The translations under genes and the position numbers were made by a program. The notes beneath the pieces were generated by a model that was given only the letters and a program-made list of their open reading frames with translations, had not been told where the DNA came from and ran no database searches. From contig NZ_JADNRM010000001.1 of NCBI RefSeq assembly GCF_021730445.1, forward strand, positions 883,004 to 947,003: a stretch of DNA of 64,000 nt, written 5' to 3'. How positions within the stretch are numbered: the stretch's first letter is position 1; each line of letters begins with the position of its first letter. Shown here in pieces: positions 1 to 11,431 of the stretch. The stretch comes from Phocaeicola faecalis (GTDB lineage Bacteria; Bacteroidota; Bacteroidia; Bacteroidales; Bacteroidaceae).

Positions 1-1
1 T

Positions 2-949
2 CTGTTCGGCTTCAGTTTTTTTATTCAGAACGATAACCAACGTATGCGCGGCAATGATTTCCGGTTACGATTTTGCTGGCGACTCGTTCTTTTATTCCTG
101 ATAGGCAATATCAATGCCAGTTTCTTCACAGCCGAGGTGCTGGTACTTTACTCACTGGTCGGTTTTATCCTGCCGCTTACCTGCCGGCTAAAAGATAAAT
201 GGGTATTTCTTTTGGCTTGTGTACTACTGATTCAGCCCTTGCCTCTTTATTATGTAATACGTGCCTGTCTGGATTCGTCTTTTGTCACTCCGGCCATTCC
301 CACCCGTAGTTTTTGGGATGCTACTTTTGCTGTACAAAGTCACGGTTCATTCCTGGAAACCGTCCGTGTGAATTTATGGGAAGGGCAAATAGCCAGCCTT
401 GCCTGGGCATGGGACCATGGACGTGTATTCCAAACAGCAGCTTTGTTTTTGTTGGGTATGTTAATCGGACGACGCGGACTATTCCAAAAAGAGCACCTGA
501 AGGTATGGAATAAAATACTTGCCGGTGCGCTTATCGCATTCTTTCCTTTATACGGATTAGGCAATATGTTGCCGACGTTCATTGTCAACAAATCAATATT
601 GACCCCCTTGTCACTTATCATCACCTCGCTTTCTAACTTCTCATTTATGCTGGTATTGGTTTCGGGGGTTATCTTTGCATTCTATAATACGAACCTACAC
701 CATCTTTTAATGAAAATCACTCCTTATGGGAAAATGAGTCTTACCAACTATATTACTCAAAGCATAGTAGGTTCTATGCTATATTATAACTGGGGATTTG
801 CTCTTCACAACCAGTTTGGTATCACCGTCAGTTGTCTGGCCGGTATCGCGTTCTTCATTTTGCAATTTACATTCTGCCGCTGGTGGATGAGTCATCATTC
901 ACATGGGCCGATGGAATATATATGGAAGCGTGCTACTTGGTTAAAATGA
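2..949 (+). CDS. DUF418 family membrane protein, C-terminal part (5' end outside window)
   Basis: The frame is open from base 2 to the window edge, and residues before the first ATG (base 44) still read like the family (FGFSFFIQNDN), so the real start lies outside and ATG 44 is internal. The visible part has about seven hydrophobic segments and the DUF418-like pattern of an arginine-rich loop followed by LLFLIGNINASFF and a helix with LYSLVGFILP. It ends in a Trp-rich tail. DUF418 proteins are polytopic inner-membrane proteins of unknown function, so no substrate can be named. The gene lies 52 bases before the TPR gene on the same strand and may be co-transcribed with it. Confidence 0.8.
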   Translation: MFGFSFFIQNDNQRMRGNDFRLRFCWRLVLLFLIGNINASFFTAEVLVLYSLVGFILPLTCRLKDKWVFLLACVLLIQPLPLYYVIRACLDSSFVTPAIPTRSFWDATFAVQSHGSFLETVRVNLWEGQIASLAWAWDHGRVFQTAALFLLGMLIGRRGLFQKEHLKVWNKILAGALIAFFPLYGLGNMLPTFIVNKSILTPLSLIITSLSNFSFMLVLVSGVIFAFYNTNLHHLLMKITPYGKMSLTNYITQSIVGSMLYYNWGFALHNQFGITVSCLAGIAFFILQFTFCRWWMSHHSHGPMEYIWKRATWLK

Positions 950-1001
950 GAACTTAAAAGAGCTTTCGGTTGTTTTTACACATAAATAAACAATATAACT
1001 T

Positions 1002-3206
1002 ATGACTAATATGTATGATGAAATAGAATACATCTTCAACTTACTCGAGCGTCATCGTTTGAAAGAAGCATTGGTACAAATCTATGCAATTGCCACTCAA
1101 TGTTCCAACTGGCAGTTGCGCACTGATGTAGAAGCACTGCAAACGACATACGATTTGATGTTGCAATACAATGCGAAAGGCATGAAAGATCCAAAACAAA
1201 AGGATATGTATAATAAAATATTCCGATCGGCCTACGAAATGGCAGAACGGACATATACCATGAAGAAAAGTACATCATCTTTTGCTTTATATTATGATTT
1301 GATACGCACTTACGAACATACTAAACCGCATACTCTTCCCGAACTACAAATGCAATTGGAAGCCTATACGGAAGATACAGCGACAGCTCCTCTGATTTAC
1401 AGTGATGCCAATCGCCGTGAAAAAGAATTAGCAGGAATACGCGAACGTCATGAAAAAGCACTCAATGAGTTATTCGAAAGAACTTGGACTTCTTTATATT
1501 GGACGGAAGCCGAAGCTTTGGAAGCTCAGGCACTGCTTAATTCTCTTTTGGTACCGGTCAATGACCTTTGTGTCTTCATCAGTGCTATCACCATGAACCA
1601 ATCCAAGATTTTCGATATACGGAAATTTATGCTACTCCTCGAAGCGTACAATCACCCTGACCCTATGGTGAACCAACGCGCTATCGTAGGTATAGTGATA
1701 ACTATACTTTTCTATGAGCACCGTATCATGATGTATCCCGAAGCACGTGCAAAGCTCTCGTTACTCAATGAAGATGACGATTTTATCAAAAATCTGCATA
1801 CCGTACAGATTCAATTGCTGCTTTCACGCGAAACACAGGAAATAGACAGGAAGATGCGGGAAGAAATCCTTCCTGAAATGATGAAAAGTCCGAATATCGG
1901 AAACTCCAACCGAATCGGATTAGATGAAGCAGAAGACTCTGACGATCTTAACCCGGAATGGGAAATTTGGATTGACAAATCGGGCATTAGTGACAAGTTG
2001 CGTGAAATGGGCGAATTACAAATGGAAGGAGCAGATGTTTATATGAGTACGTTCTCCCAACTAAAACAGTTCCCGTTTTTCCGCCAGATGTCACACTGGT
2101 TTTATCCTTTCGACCGCCAATTCCCCGATATCGTTTCCATGTTTGGAAATGATGAGGAAAAGGGAGTATCTCTATTGGACGTTATACTCAATAGTAATAC
2201 CTTTTGCAGCTCTGATAAATATTCTTTCTGTTTCAGCTTAATACAAATGCCTGAACCACAAAAAAAGATGATGATACATCAGATGAACGAGCAAAGTTCT
2301 GTATCGCAAGAACAAATGGAACAGATAACAAAGCTAGCCAAGGCTACCGTGAAAAAAGAGAATATCAGCCGCCAGTATATTCATGATTTATATCGCTTCT
2401 TTAAATTATGGTCACGCCGTTCCGAAGAAAAAGACATCTTCGAAAATAGTTTTGAACTGTGGAATTATAACAGCCTTAAAAAAGCAATAACCCGGCCGGA
2501 AGAGCTGAAAAAGCTGGCAGATTATTTCTTTCAGAAAAATTATATGGAGGAGGCATTCCAACTCTACAGTATTCTGCTTGAAGAGAATAAAGCAAATTCC
2601 GAGCTATGGCAAAAAGCCGGTTATTCCCTCCAGAAAACGGGATGTTACAATGAGGCGTTGGATTATTATAAACAGGCTGATATTATTGCCCCGGATACTT
2701 TATGGACCAATCGTCATTTAGCTTTATGCTATCAAAAGCTGGATATGCCTGAACAAGCACTGCAATACTTCAAAAAAATAGAAAGTGTTCAGCCCGACAA
2801 CTTAAACCTGTCCTTGCAGATAGGCCAATGTCTGGTAGCTTTGAAAAGATACGAAGAGGCCTTAGGCTACTTCTTTAAAGTGGAATATCTGGAAAAGAAT
2901 CCCAACAATGCACGCCGTGCTATCGGCTGGTGTTCATTTGTCATCGGCAAGTATGAAGAAGCACGTAAATATTATGATCTGCTGCTTCAGGCTCCCAAAC
3001 CCAAAATGCAAGACTGGATGAATGCAGGGCATTTATACTATACATTGGGAAATACCGAAACAGCCATTCAGTATTATCAAAAAGCACAGAGCATGTGCGA
3101 AGACAGTGACTCGTTCCTTACTTTCTGTCTGGAAGACAAAGAATATCTTATCGAAAAAGGATTTTCGGAAGAGGATATCTACATCTTATTGGATGCGCTA
3201 CTTTAA
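1002..3206 (+). CDS. TPR-repeat protein of unknown function, 734 aa
   Basis: A large soluble protein without signal peptide or membrane segment. The N-terminal 480 residues are helical, acidic and unrecognised. Roughly residues 500-710 contain consecutive tetratricopeptide repeats with the usual spacing of small and aromatic residues (for example YMEEAFQLYSILLEEN, YNEALDYYKQADIIAPD, YEEALGYFFKVE, TETAIQYYQKAQ). TPR arrays bind partner proteins, so a cytoplasmic scaffold role is inferred; the partner is unknown. The start at 1002 (MTNMYDEIEY) is the first in frame; an internal Met four codons on is also possible. The 3' end overlaps the convergent lipoprotein gene by 9 bases. Confidence 0.85.
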   Translation: MTNMYDEIEYIFNLLERHRLKEALVQIYAIATQCSNWQLRTDVEALQTTYDLMLQYNAKGMKDPKQKDMYNKIFRSAYEMAERTYTMKKSTSSFALYYDLIRTYEHTKPHTLPELQMQLEAYTEDTATAPLIYSDANRREKELAGIRERHEKALNELFERTWTSLYWTEAEALEAQALLNSLLVPVNDLCVFISAITMNQSKIFDIRKFMLLLEAYNHPDPMVNQRAIVGIVITILFYEHRIMMYPEARAKLSLLNEDDDFIKNLHTVQIQLLLSRETQEIDRKMREEILPEMMKSPNIGNSNRIGLDEAEDSDDLNPEWEIWIDKSGISDKLREMGELQMEGADVYMSTFSQLKQFPFFRQMSHWFYPFDRQFPDIVSMFGNDEEKGVSLLDVILNSNTFCSSDKYSFCFSLIQMPEPQKKMMIHQMNEQSSVSQEQMEQITKLAKATVKKENISRQYIHDLYRFFKLWSRRSEEKDIFENSFELWNYNSLKKAITRPEELKKLADYFFQKNYMEEAFQLYSILLEENKANSELWQKAGYSLQKTGCYNEALDYYKQADIIAPDTLWTNRHLALCYQKLDMPEQALQYFKKIESVQPDNLNLSLQIGQCLVALKRYEEALGYFFKVEYLEKNPNNARRAIGWCSFVIGKYEEARKYYDLLLQAPKPKMQDWMNAGHLYYTLGNTETAIQYYQKAQSMCEDSDSFLTFCLEDKEYLIEKGFSEEDIYILLDALL

Positions 3207-4019
3207 TGATTTATAAGATAATTCGATACGGGATAGAAGTTTTGTGTAATTATACAGGACTTCTATCTTTATCGGAGATTCATCATCCAACCTATAATTA
3301 GCATGCACGTTATAAGTCTCGCTACCATGATTTATACAACGTCCGATATCATTGGGTAAAACCGTGTCTACCCTAAAATCTCCCAGGTTCAGTAAAAAAT
3401 AGAAAAAGCCGTCCAAGCCGTCACTATCCATTACATAAGCCTGTATATTCAAATTTGCCCGATAATTAATGTGATTATCATAATTATAATAACTGTGACA
3501 CACATAAGTACTGTCGTTTGATTCACGATGTGAAGTAATGGATTCCGTCAGTTTTCCATCATCGCCAAATATATATTTCGTACAGACGTGTTTCAAGAAA
3601 TTCTTTTCTTCCACCCCAAAATAGTCCGACCTGATACACAGCGTATCAGCCCCATATTCATAAGTCGAAGTCTTAAAAGCATCCCACGTTTCCGCACCTC
3701 TTTTCAGCAAACAACGTGTACGACTTTCTATTGCCTTGCCTTTAGCCATTTTAAAAGTTACCGAGCAAAGCTTACTTCCCGAATGAAGGCAATCCATTTC
3801 TCCTACGGTTACCTTATCGCCTTCATATACTATCGGAGTATCACCATAACGTATTATTCTGCCGTCACTATCATACTCTATATCCGATATAACCTCTTCT
3901 TCTCCTGTCAGATCTGTTACTTTTGCTATAAGTGTTTCGTCTTTATTATCTTTACAACTCAAGTTTGCAAACAGTAAGAAGCTTACTACAATATATTTTA
4001 CAATCGCTTCAATTTTCAT
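3198..4019 (-). CDS. Predicted lipoprotein of unknown function, 273 aa
   Basis: The first 22 residues form a lipoprotein signal peptide ending in the lipobox ANLSC (Cys22), followed by KDNKDE, a charged stretch of the kind associated with surface-exposed Bacteroides lipoproteins. The mature part is beta-rich, with alternating charged and aromatic residues and phrases such as IEYDSDGRIIRYGDT and YIFGDDGKLTESI. These resemble RHS/DUF4595-like repeat lipoproteins, but I cannot assign a family firmly. It is transcribed alone and converges with the TPR gene, overlapping its last codons. The lipid anchor is well supported; the function is unknown. Confidence 0.75.
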   Translation of the reverse strand: MKIEAIVKYIVVSFLLFANLSCKDNKDETLIAKVTDLTGEEEVISDIEYDSDGRIIRYGDTPIVYEGDKVTVGEMDCLHSGSKLCSVTFKMAKGKAIESRTRCLLKRGAETWDAFKTSTYEYGADTLCIRSDYFGVEEKNFLKHVCTKYIFGDDGKLTESITSHRESNDSTYVCHSYYNYDNHINYRANLNIQAYVMDSDGLDGFFYFLLNLGDFRVDTVLPNDIGRCINHGSETYNVHANYRLDDESPIKIEVLYNYTKLLSRIELSYKSLK

Positions 4020-4147
4020 ACTCCAATCATCCTATCTGTGCAAATAAAACAAAAAATATTAGAACTATGCACAATTTGCATGATTTTAACTCAACTTCTT
4101 TTTCTCCCTTCTGTTGTAGACTGCAATTATAAAAGAAATAGGAATAT

Positions 4148-5845
4148 ATGGAATGGATAATACACCTGTTAAGACAACATTCGGAATTGGCAATTTTTCT
4201 CACTATTGCCGCAGGATTCTGGATTGGTAAAATAAAAGTAGGACAATTCAGTTTAGGAATTGTTACCAGCGTACTTTTAGTCGGAGTATTGGTAGGACAA
4301 CTCAACATCACCATTGAGGAACCTGTCAAATCCGTTTTCTTTCTGCTATTTTTATTTGCCATCGGTTACAAAGTAGGACCGCAATTCTTTCGCGGATTAA
4401 AAAAAGATGGTTTACCACAAGTGGGCTTTGCCGTTTTGATGTGTGTCGGCTGTTTGGTTATAACCTGGCTTTTAGCACTTATTATGGGCTATAATGCAGG
4501 CGAAGCAGCCGGGTTACTGGCAGGCGCACAGACCATTTCCGCAGTTATCGGAGTAGCGGACGACACCATCAATGGATTAAACATCAGTGCAGAGCAGAAA
4601 AGCAACATGATAAATATCATTCCCGTTGCTTATGCTGTTACTTATATTTACGGAACTGCAGGATCGGCGTGGGTACTCTCTTCCTTGGGTCCGAAAATGT
4701 TGGGCGGACTTGAAAAAGTGAAAGCTGCCTGTAAAGAATTGGAAGCCCAAATGGGAACCAGCGAAGCCGATGAACCCGGTTTTGAACACGCGCGTCGACC
4801 GGTCGTATTCCGTGCCTACAATATAGAAAACGATTGGTTTGGAAACGGCAAAACGGTAGAGCAACTCGAATCTTACTTTGTTTCACAAGGGAAAAGGCTG
4901 TTTGTTGAAAGGATGAGACATAATCATACTATCATCAACGAGATTCTGCCAGGACAATTATTACAAAAAGGTGACGAAGTAGTATTAAGCGGACGCCGTG
5001 AATTTGCTATAGGCGAAGAAGATTGGATTGGCGAAGAAATAATAGATCCCCAGTTACTTGATTTTCCTGTAGAGGTATTGCCGGTCATGATACATAAAAA
5101 GCCGTATGCCAACCGTAAACTTGAATTCATCCGCAAACAACCTTTCATGCACGGAGTAAGTGTAAGACGCATCAAACGTGCAGGCATCGATATTCCCGTA
5201 TTTGCTCAGACGGTAATCGATTCGGGTGATACATTAGAATTGGTTGGATTGAAGAAAGAAGTAGAGACAGCTGCCAAACAATTAGGATATATCGACCGCC
5301 CGACCAATGCTACCGATATGGTATTTGTCGGTATCGGCATCTTAATAGGAGGTATCATCGGTGCCTTAGCCATTCATATAGGCGGAGTCCCCATCAGCCT
5401 TAGCACCAGCGGAGGAGCACTGATTGCAGGTTTGGTATTCGGATGGTTACGCAGTAAACGCCCCACATTCGGACAAATACCCGAATCCTCTCTATGGGTG
5501 TTAAATAATGTAGGACTGAATATGTTTATAGCTGTAGTGGGAATCTCTGCAGGGCCCAGCTTCATTCAAGGATTAAAAGAAGTGGGACCGATGCTTTTTG
5601 TCATCGGTGTTCTTGCCACCTCATTGCCTCTGCTGTTGGGGCTGATATTGGCCAGATATGTATTTCACTTCCACCCTGCACTGGCATTGGGATGTACAGC
5701 CGGAGCACGAACTACCACTGCTGCACTGGGAGCTATTCAGGAGGCTGTGGGTAGTGAAACCCCATCACTTGGCTATACAGTGACTTACGCTGTGGGAAAT
5801 ACCCTTCTCATTATTTGGGGAGTAGTCATTGTTTTATTAGTATAA
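4148..5845 (+). CDS. aspT: Aspartate:alanine exchanger (AspT/YidE/YbjL family), 565 aa
   Basis: A member of the aspartate-alanine exchanger family. It has about five membrane helices at the N-terminus (residues 10-190), a long cytoplasmic loop with two RCK_C/TrkA_C-like domains (roughly 210-300 and 300-385), and about five more helices at the end. The two halves carry matching glycine-rich motifs, [14 protein letters not shown] in the first and [14 protein letters not shown] in the second, as expected for inverted-repeat transporters of this family. The exchange brings in aspartate and releases alanine, moving net charge. aspD starts 21 bases downstream, which supports aspartate/alanine as substrates over the other, less defined specificities in this family. 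Confidence 0.9.
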   Translation: MEWIIHLLRQHSELAIFLTIAAGFWIGKIKVGQFSLGIVTSVLLVGVLVGQLNITIEEPVKSVFFLLFLFAIGYKVGPQFFRGLKKDGLPQVGFAVLMCVGCLVITWLLALIMGYNAGEAAGLLAGAQTISAVIGVADDTINGLNISAEQKSNMINIIPVAYAVTYIYGTAGSAWVLSSLGPKMLGGLEKVKAACKELEAQMGTSEADEPGFEHARRPVVFRAYNIENDWFGNGKTVEQLESYFVSQGKRLFVERMRHNHTIINEILPGQLLQKGDEVVLSGRREFAIGEEDWIGEEIIDPQLLDFPVEVLPVMIHKKPYANRKLEFIRKQPFMHGVSVRRIKRAGIDIPVFAQTVIDSGDTLELVGLKKEVETAAKQLGYIDRPTNATDMVFVGIGILIGGIIGALAIHIGGVPISLSTSGGALIAGLVFGWLRSKRPTFGQIPESSLWVLNNVGLNMFIAVVGISAGPSFIQGLKEVGPMLFVIGVLATSLPLLLGLILARYVFHFHPALALGCTAGARTTTAALGAIQEAVGSETPSLGYTVTYAVGNTLLIIWGVVIVLLV

Positions 5846-5866
5846 TCACCTAAACCTTATAACATT

Positions 5867-7510
5867 ATGGAATATTTAAGCGATAAGAGCAGTGTAGCGA
5901 AAATGGACAAGAATCTGGAAAAGATTAGTCCCTTTGAGCTCAAGAACCGTTTGATAGAAATGGCAGATGAAAGTGTAAAGAAGATGGCGCACGTCATGCT
6001 GAATGCGGGAAGAGGAAATCCCAACTGGATTGCTACCGAAGCTCGTGAAGCCTTCTTCACCTTGGGGTCTTTCGCTATTGCAGAATCTCGACGTGTCATG
6101 GATATGCCGGAAGGAATAGCTGGTATTCCTCAAAAAGAAGGTATCGCCCAACGGTTTGAACTGTGGCTGAAGACCCATGAAGGCGAACCGGGAATTGACC
6201 TGCTGAAGCGTACTTATAATTATATGTTGATGGAACATGCCGTCGACCCTGATTCATTAGTACATGAGTGGGCCGACAGTATGGCAGGCGACCAATATCC
6301 AATGCCTGACCGTATCTTGAAGTATACAGAGATACTTGTACGCGACTACCTGAACCGGGAAATGTGTGACGGACGTCCCCCGCAAGGCAACTTTGATCTT
6401 TTTGCCACCGAAGGCGGTACGGCAGGCATGTGCTATGTATTCGATTCACTGGAAGAAAACTTCCTGCTACATCGTGGAGACAGTATCGCCTTGATGGTTC
6501 CTGCCTTTACTCCGTACATCGAAATACCCGAATTGGCGCGTTACGATTATGATGTACTGAATATCAGTGCCGACACGATGGACGAAAACGGCCTGCACAC
6601 TTGGCAGTACAAAGTAGAGGATATCAACAAGTTGCGCGACCCGAAGTACAAAGCCCTGTTTGTAATCAACCCGAGCAATCCGCCCAGCTATGAACTGAAC
6701 AAGGAATGTGTAGATGCCATCAAAGATGTAGTAAATCGTTGGAATCCGAACTTGATGATAGTAACAGATGATGTCTACGGTACTTTCGTTCCCGGATTTA
6801 GAAGCCTGCTGGCAGATTTACCGTTCAATACCATCTGCGTATATTCATTCTCGAAATATTTCGGAGCCACCGGATGGCGTATAGCCGTCAATGCCGTCCA
6901 CGAGAATAATGTATTCGACAAACTAATTGCCGCTTTGCCCCGCAAACGTAAAAGCGAGCTTGCTAAGCGATACGGTTCTTTGACAACAGACGTGGAAAAG
7001 ATGAAATTCATTGACCGCATGGTGGCCGACAGCCGACAGGTTGCTCTTAACCATACTGCCGGACTGTCACTTCCACAGCAGATGCAAATGTCATTGTTTG
7101 CTGCTTTCTCATTGCTCGACAAAGAGGATAAATATCGTCACGCCATGCTTCATCTGATTCATAGCCGACTGAAAGCATTATGGGATAATACTGGATTTAT
7201 TTTACCCGATGACCCGCTTCGCGCCGGATATTATTCAGAAATAGATATGCTGGTATGGGCAAAGAAATTCTATGGCGATGACTTTGTCAATTATCTGAAG
7301 TCGACATATAATCCACTAAATGTGGTCTTCCGTCTGGCAACAGAAACCGGATTGGTGGTGTTGAACGGAGGAGGTTTTGACGGACCTGAATGGAGCGTAC
7401 GAGTTTCTTTAGCTAATCTCAATGAGAAAGATTACATCAAGATAGGACTGAGTATTCGCAGAATCCTGAACGAATATGCCGAAACATGGAAGAATAAAAG
7501 CAAATCTTGA
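5867..7510 (+). CDS. aspD: Aspartate 4-decarboxylase, PLP-dependent, 547 aa
   Basis: A fold-type I PLP enzyme converting L-aspartate to L-alanine and CO2; family members also have aspartate transaminase activity. The PLP lysine is Lys330 in the context YSFSKYFGATGWR. The cofactor-binding Asp/Tyr lies in VTDDVYGTF, and the substrate-binding NPSNPPS motif is present. The length of about 545 residues is typical and longer than ordinary aspartate aminotransferases. The gene lies 21 bases after aspT. Together the two genes make a decarboxylation cycle: aspartate enters, a proton is consumed inside, and alanine leaves. This yields proton motive force and acid tolerance. A hairpin closes the unit. 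Confidence 0.93.
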   Translation: MEYLSDKSSVAKMDKNLEKISPFELKNRLIEMADESVKKMAHVMLNAGRGNPNWIATEAREAFFTLGSFAIAESRRVMDMPEGIAGIPQKEGIAQRFELWLKTHEGEPGIDLLKRTYNYMLMEHAVDPDSLVHEWADSMAGDQYPMPDRILKYTEILVRDYLNREMCDGRPPQGNFDLFATEGGTAGMCYVFDSLEENFLLHRGDSIALMVPAFTPYIEIPELARYDYDVLNISADTMDENGLHTWQYKVEDINKLRDPKYKALFVINPSNPPSYELNKECVDAIKDVVNRWNPNLMIVTDDVYGTFVPGFRSLLADLPFNTICVYSFSKYFGATGWRIAVNAVHENNVFDKLIAALPRKRKSELAKRYGSLTTDVEKMKFIDRMVADSRQVALNHTAGLSLPQQMQMSLFAAFSLLDKEDKYRHAMLHLIHSRLKALWDNTGFILPDDPLRAGYYSEIDMLVWAKKFYGDDFVNYLKSTYNPLNVVFRLATETGLVVLNGGGFDGPEWSVRVSLANLNEKDYIKIGLSIRRILNEYAETWKNKSKS

Positions 7511-7534
7511 CGGCTAATCAAAAAGCGGATAAAG

Positions 7535-7576
7535 AATCACCCTCGCCACAGATAGTTGTAGCGAGGGTGATTTCGA
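7535..7576 (+). terminator. Hairpin after aspD, probable terminator
   Basis: A perfect 12-bp inverted repeat (AATCACCCTCGC at 7535-7546 with GCGAGGGTGATT at 7561-7572) whose stem can extend into the 14-base loop with one mismatch. Only TTTCG follows, so the U-tract is weak. It separates aspD from the convergent ABC-F gene and could slow transcription from both sides. Confidence 0.6.
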
Positions 7577-7661
7577 TAAAAGGAGAGTTTCGACACATCT
7601 CCATGCTGATGAAAACAGCAGCCTATCTCTTTATCTTGAAAATGATTATCCTAGAAACATA

Positions 7662-9293
<1,632 letters not shown>

Positions 9294-9321
9294 TTATATG
9301 TTATTTCGATTTTTGAAAGTG

Positions 9322-9329
9322 CAAAGGTA
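9322..9329 (-). promoter_or_regulatory. -7 element for the ABC-F gene
   Basis: The minus strand reads TACCTTTG, matching the Bacteroides -7 consensus TAnnTTTG, 43 bases before the ABC-F start codon. No clear TTTG -33 box is visible. Its partner on the other strand (9374-9381) drives grpE, giving a divergent promoter region. Confidence 0.6.
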
Positions 9330-9373
9330 GGCATTTTAATTCAGAAAAGTATGCCAGTGTGACATATTTTCCC

Positions 9374-9381
9374 TACTTTTG
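9374..9381 (+). promoter_or_regulatory. -7 element for grpE-dnaJ
   Basis: TACTTTTG matches TAnnTTTG and predicts a transcript starting near 9387-9390, giving a leader of about 70 bases before grpE. I found no CIRCE-like inverted repeat in the leader, so heat control by HrcA at this site is not supported by the sequence. Confidence 0.6.
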
Positions 9382-9457
9382 CAAAATATTTGAGTCGGGG
9401 AAACAAGTAGGCACGAAATTTGTTAGCAATAAATTAACCTAAAAACCCTGACTGATT

Positions 9458-10081
9458 ATGAGTAAGAATAAGAAAAACAAAAAGTTTAATAAGAATATGA
9501 ACCCAACAGAGAAGAACCAACCTCAGGATGAGGAAGTTTTGAGAAACCAAGAAAAGGCAGAAGAAGCTGTTCTTGACGAAGAGACTCAAAAGGAAGCAGC
9601 AGAAGAATTATCTGCTGAAGAGAAGGTGAACAAGGATTTGGCTGACGCTCAAAAGACCATAGAAGAGCAGCATGACAAGTATTTACGTCTTTCTGCCGAG
9701 TTCGACAATTACCGCAAACGTACCATGAAGGAAAAAGCGGAGTTAATTAAAAACGGAGGTGAAAAAACAATCTCCGCCATTCTGCCTATTCTGGATGATT
9801 TGGAACGTGCCGTGAAAACTTCAGAAACCTCGGACGACGTAAAAGCAATGCGCGAAGGCATCGAACTGATTTACAATAAATTCTTAAAGGTATTGAATCA
9901 GGAAGGACTTCAGAAAATAGAAACTGACGGCAAAGATTTTGATACCGATTATCACGAAGCCATCGCATTAGTTCCTGCGCCGTCTGAAGAACAAAAAGGA
10001 AAAATCCTGGACTGCGTTCAGACAGGCTATAAGCTGAATGACAAAGTAATCCGCCACGCCAAGGTAGTAGTGGCTCAATAA
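9458..10081 (+). CDS. grpE: GrpE, nucleotide exchange factor for DnaK, 207 aa
   Basis: GrpE releases ADP from DnaK and so resets the Hsp70 folding cycle in the cytoplasm. The first 60 residues are Lys/Glu-rich and disordered, followed by a long coiled coil (about 60-100, including EEQHDKYLRLSAEFDNYRKR, the family signature). The C-terminal beta domain ends in GYKLNDKVIRHAKVVVAQ, also typical. The length is usual. dnaJ follows after 19 bases, so the two co-chaperones are co-transcribed. dnaK is not in the window. Confidence 0.97.
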   Translation: MSKNKKNKKFNKNMNPTEKNQPQDEEVLRNQEKAEEAVLDEETQKEAAEELSAEEKVNKDLADAQKTIEEQHDKYLRLSAEFDNYRKRTMKEKAELIKNGGEKTISAILPILDDLERAVKTSETSDDVKAMREGIELIYNKFLKVLNQEGLQKIETDGKDFDTDYHEAIALVPAPSEEQKGKILDCVQTGYKLNDKVIRHAKVVVAQ

Positions 10082-10100
10082 AATAGTATCATAAAACAAC

Positions 10101-11276
10101 ATGGCAAAAAGAGACTATTACGAAGTTCTGGAAGTGGACAAGACAGCCACTATTGATGTTATAAAGAAAGCATACCGCAAGAAAGCGATACAATATCATC
10201 CTGATAAAAATCCGGGAGATAAAGAAGCGGAAGAGAAATTCAAAGAAGCTGCCGAAGCATACGATGTACTGAGCAACCCTGACAAGCGCGCCCGTTACGA
10301 CCAGTTCGGACATGCAGGCATGAGTGGAGCTGCCGGTGGCGGTTTCGAAGGATTCGGGCAAGGTATGTCTATGGACGATATTTTCTCTATGTTCGGCGAT
10401 ATATTCGGCGGACGTGGTGGAGGTTTCGGAGGCTTCAGCGGTTTCGGTGGAGGCGGACGTGCCTCTCAACGAAAATACCGTGGTTCGGACTTACGTGTCA
10501 AGGTCAAACTGAGCTTGAAAGAAATTTCTACGGGAGTAGAAAAGAAATTCAAATTAAAAAAATATGTGGCATGTGATCACTGCCACGGCTCAGGTGCCGA
10601 AGGAGAAGGAGGTACGGAAACGTGTCCTACTTGTCACGGAACAGGCAGTGTGACACGCACCCAACAAAGTATCTTCGGAATGGTGCAATCGCAAAGTGTA
10701 TGCCCCCAATGTAACGGTGAAGGTAAAATCATCAAAAACAAATGTAAGGTTTGTTCGGGTGAGGGCATCGTATATGGCGAAGAAGTGGTGGAAGTAAAAA
10801 TCCCTGCCGGAGTAGCCGAAGGTATGCAACTGACAGTAAACGGAAAAGGTAATGCCGGAAAACACAACGGAGTACCGGGTGATTTGCTTGTTGTCATTGA
10901 AGAAGAATCTCATCCCGACCTAATTCGTGATGAAAATGATTTGATATACAACTTGCTATTAAGTATCCCTACAGCTGCCTTGGGCGGAACTGTGGAAATC
11001 CCGACTATCGACAGTAAAGTAAAAGTAAAGATTGAAGCAGGAACCCAACCGGGCAAAGTGCTACGCTTGCGAGGTAAAGGATTGCCAAATGTAAACAGCT
11101 ATGGATATAGCACAGGCACCGGTGATTTGTTGGTCAATGTCAGTGTATACGTACCCGAAACAATGAACAAAGAAGAAAAGCAAATCATGGAGAAGATGCA
11201 GGAATCTGACAACTTCAAACCGAACCTGAGCATTAAGGAGAAGATATTCAAAAAATTCAAGAACTTCTTTGATTAA
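10101..11276 (+). CDS. dnaJ: DnaJ co-chaperone, 391 aa
   Basis: DnaJ delivers unfolded clients to DnaK and stimulates its ATPase. The J domain occupies residues 1-70 with the HPD motif in [10 protein letters not shown] Gly/Phe-rich linker follows (about 75-125, [17 protein letters not shown]). The zinc-binding region then has four CxxCxGxG repeats ([32 protein letters not shown]). The client-binding beta domains fill the C-terminal half. All canonical parts are present, so this is a type I DnaJ rather than a J-domain-only relative. It is the second gene of the grpE operon and ends at a hairpin. Confidence 0.97.
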   Translation: MAKRDYYEVLEVDKTATIDVIKKAYRKKAIQYHPDKNPGDKEAEEKFKEAAEAYDVLSNPDKRARYDQFGHAGMSGAAGGGFEGFGQGMSMDDIFSMFGDIFGGRGGGFGGFSGFGGGGRASQRKYRGSDLRVKVKLSLKEISTGVEKKFKLKKYVACDHCHGSGAEGEGGTETCPTCHGTGSVTRTQQSIFGMVQSQSVCPQCNGEGKIIKNKCKVCSGEGIVYGEEVVEVKIPAGVAEGMQLTVNGKGNAGKHNGVPGDLLVVIEEESHPDLIRDENDLIYNLLLSIPTAALGGTVEIPTIDSKVKVKIEAGTQPGKVLRLRGKGLPNVNSYGYSTGTGDLLVNVSVYVPETMNKEEKQIMEKMQESDNFKPNLSIKEKIFKKFKNFFD

Positions 11277-11310
11277 CTGCTTTATAGCCGTCGGGCCATG
11301 ACTAAGATAA

Positions 11311-11375
11311 CACTTTCATCCACCATAGAGATACGATACTTGCATTTTTACGGTGGATGGAAGTGTATTTTACCC
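11311..11375 (+). terminator. Terminator hairpin after dnaJ
   Basis: CACTTTCATCCACC (11311-11324) pairs with GGTGGATGGAAGTG (11352-11365) over 14 bp with one G-T pair, and is followed by TATTTTACCC. It lies 35 bases after the dnaJ stop. Confidence 0.65.
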
Positions 11376-11431
11376 TTATATCCGACCATTTTTGTCACAC
11401 GCCATCATAACGGATAACAACTTTTACGATT

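Noticed and set aside
9387..9457. CIRCE heat-shock operator in the grpE leader
   Set aside because: No TTAGCACTC-N9-GAGTGCTAA-like inverted repeat is present; only a partial TTAGCA at 9422-9427.
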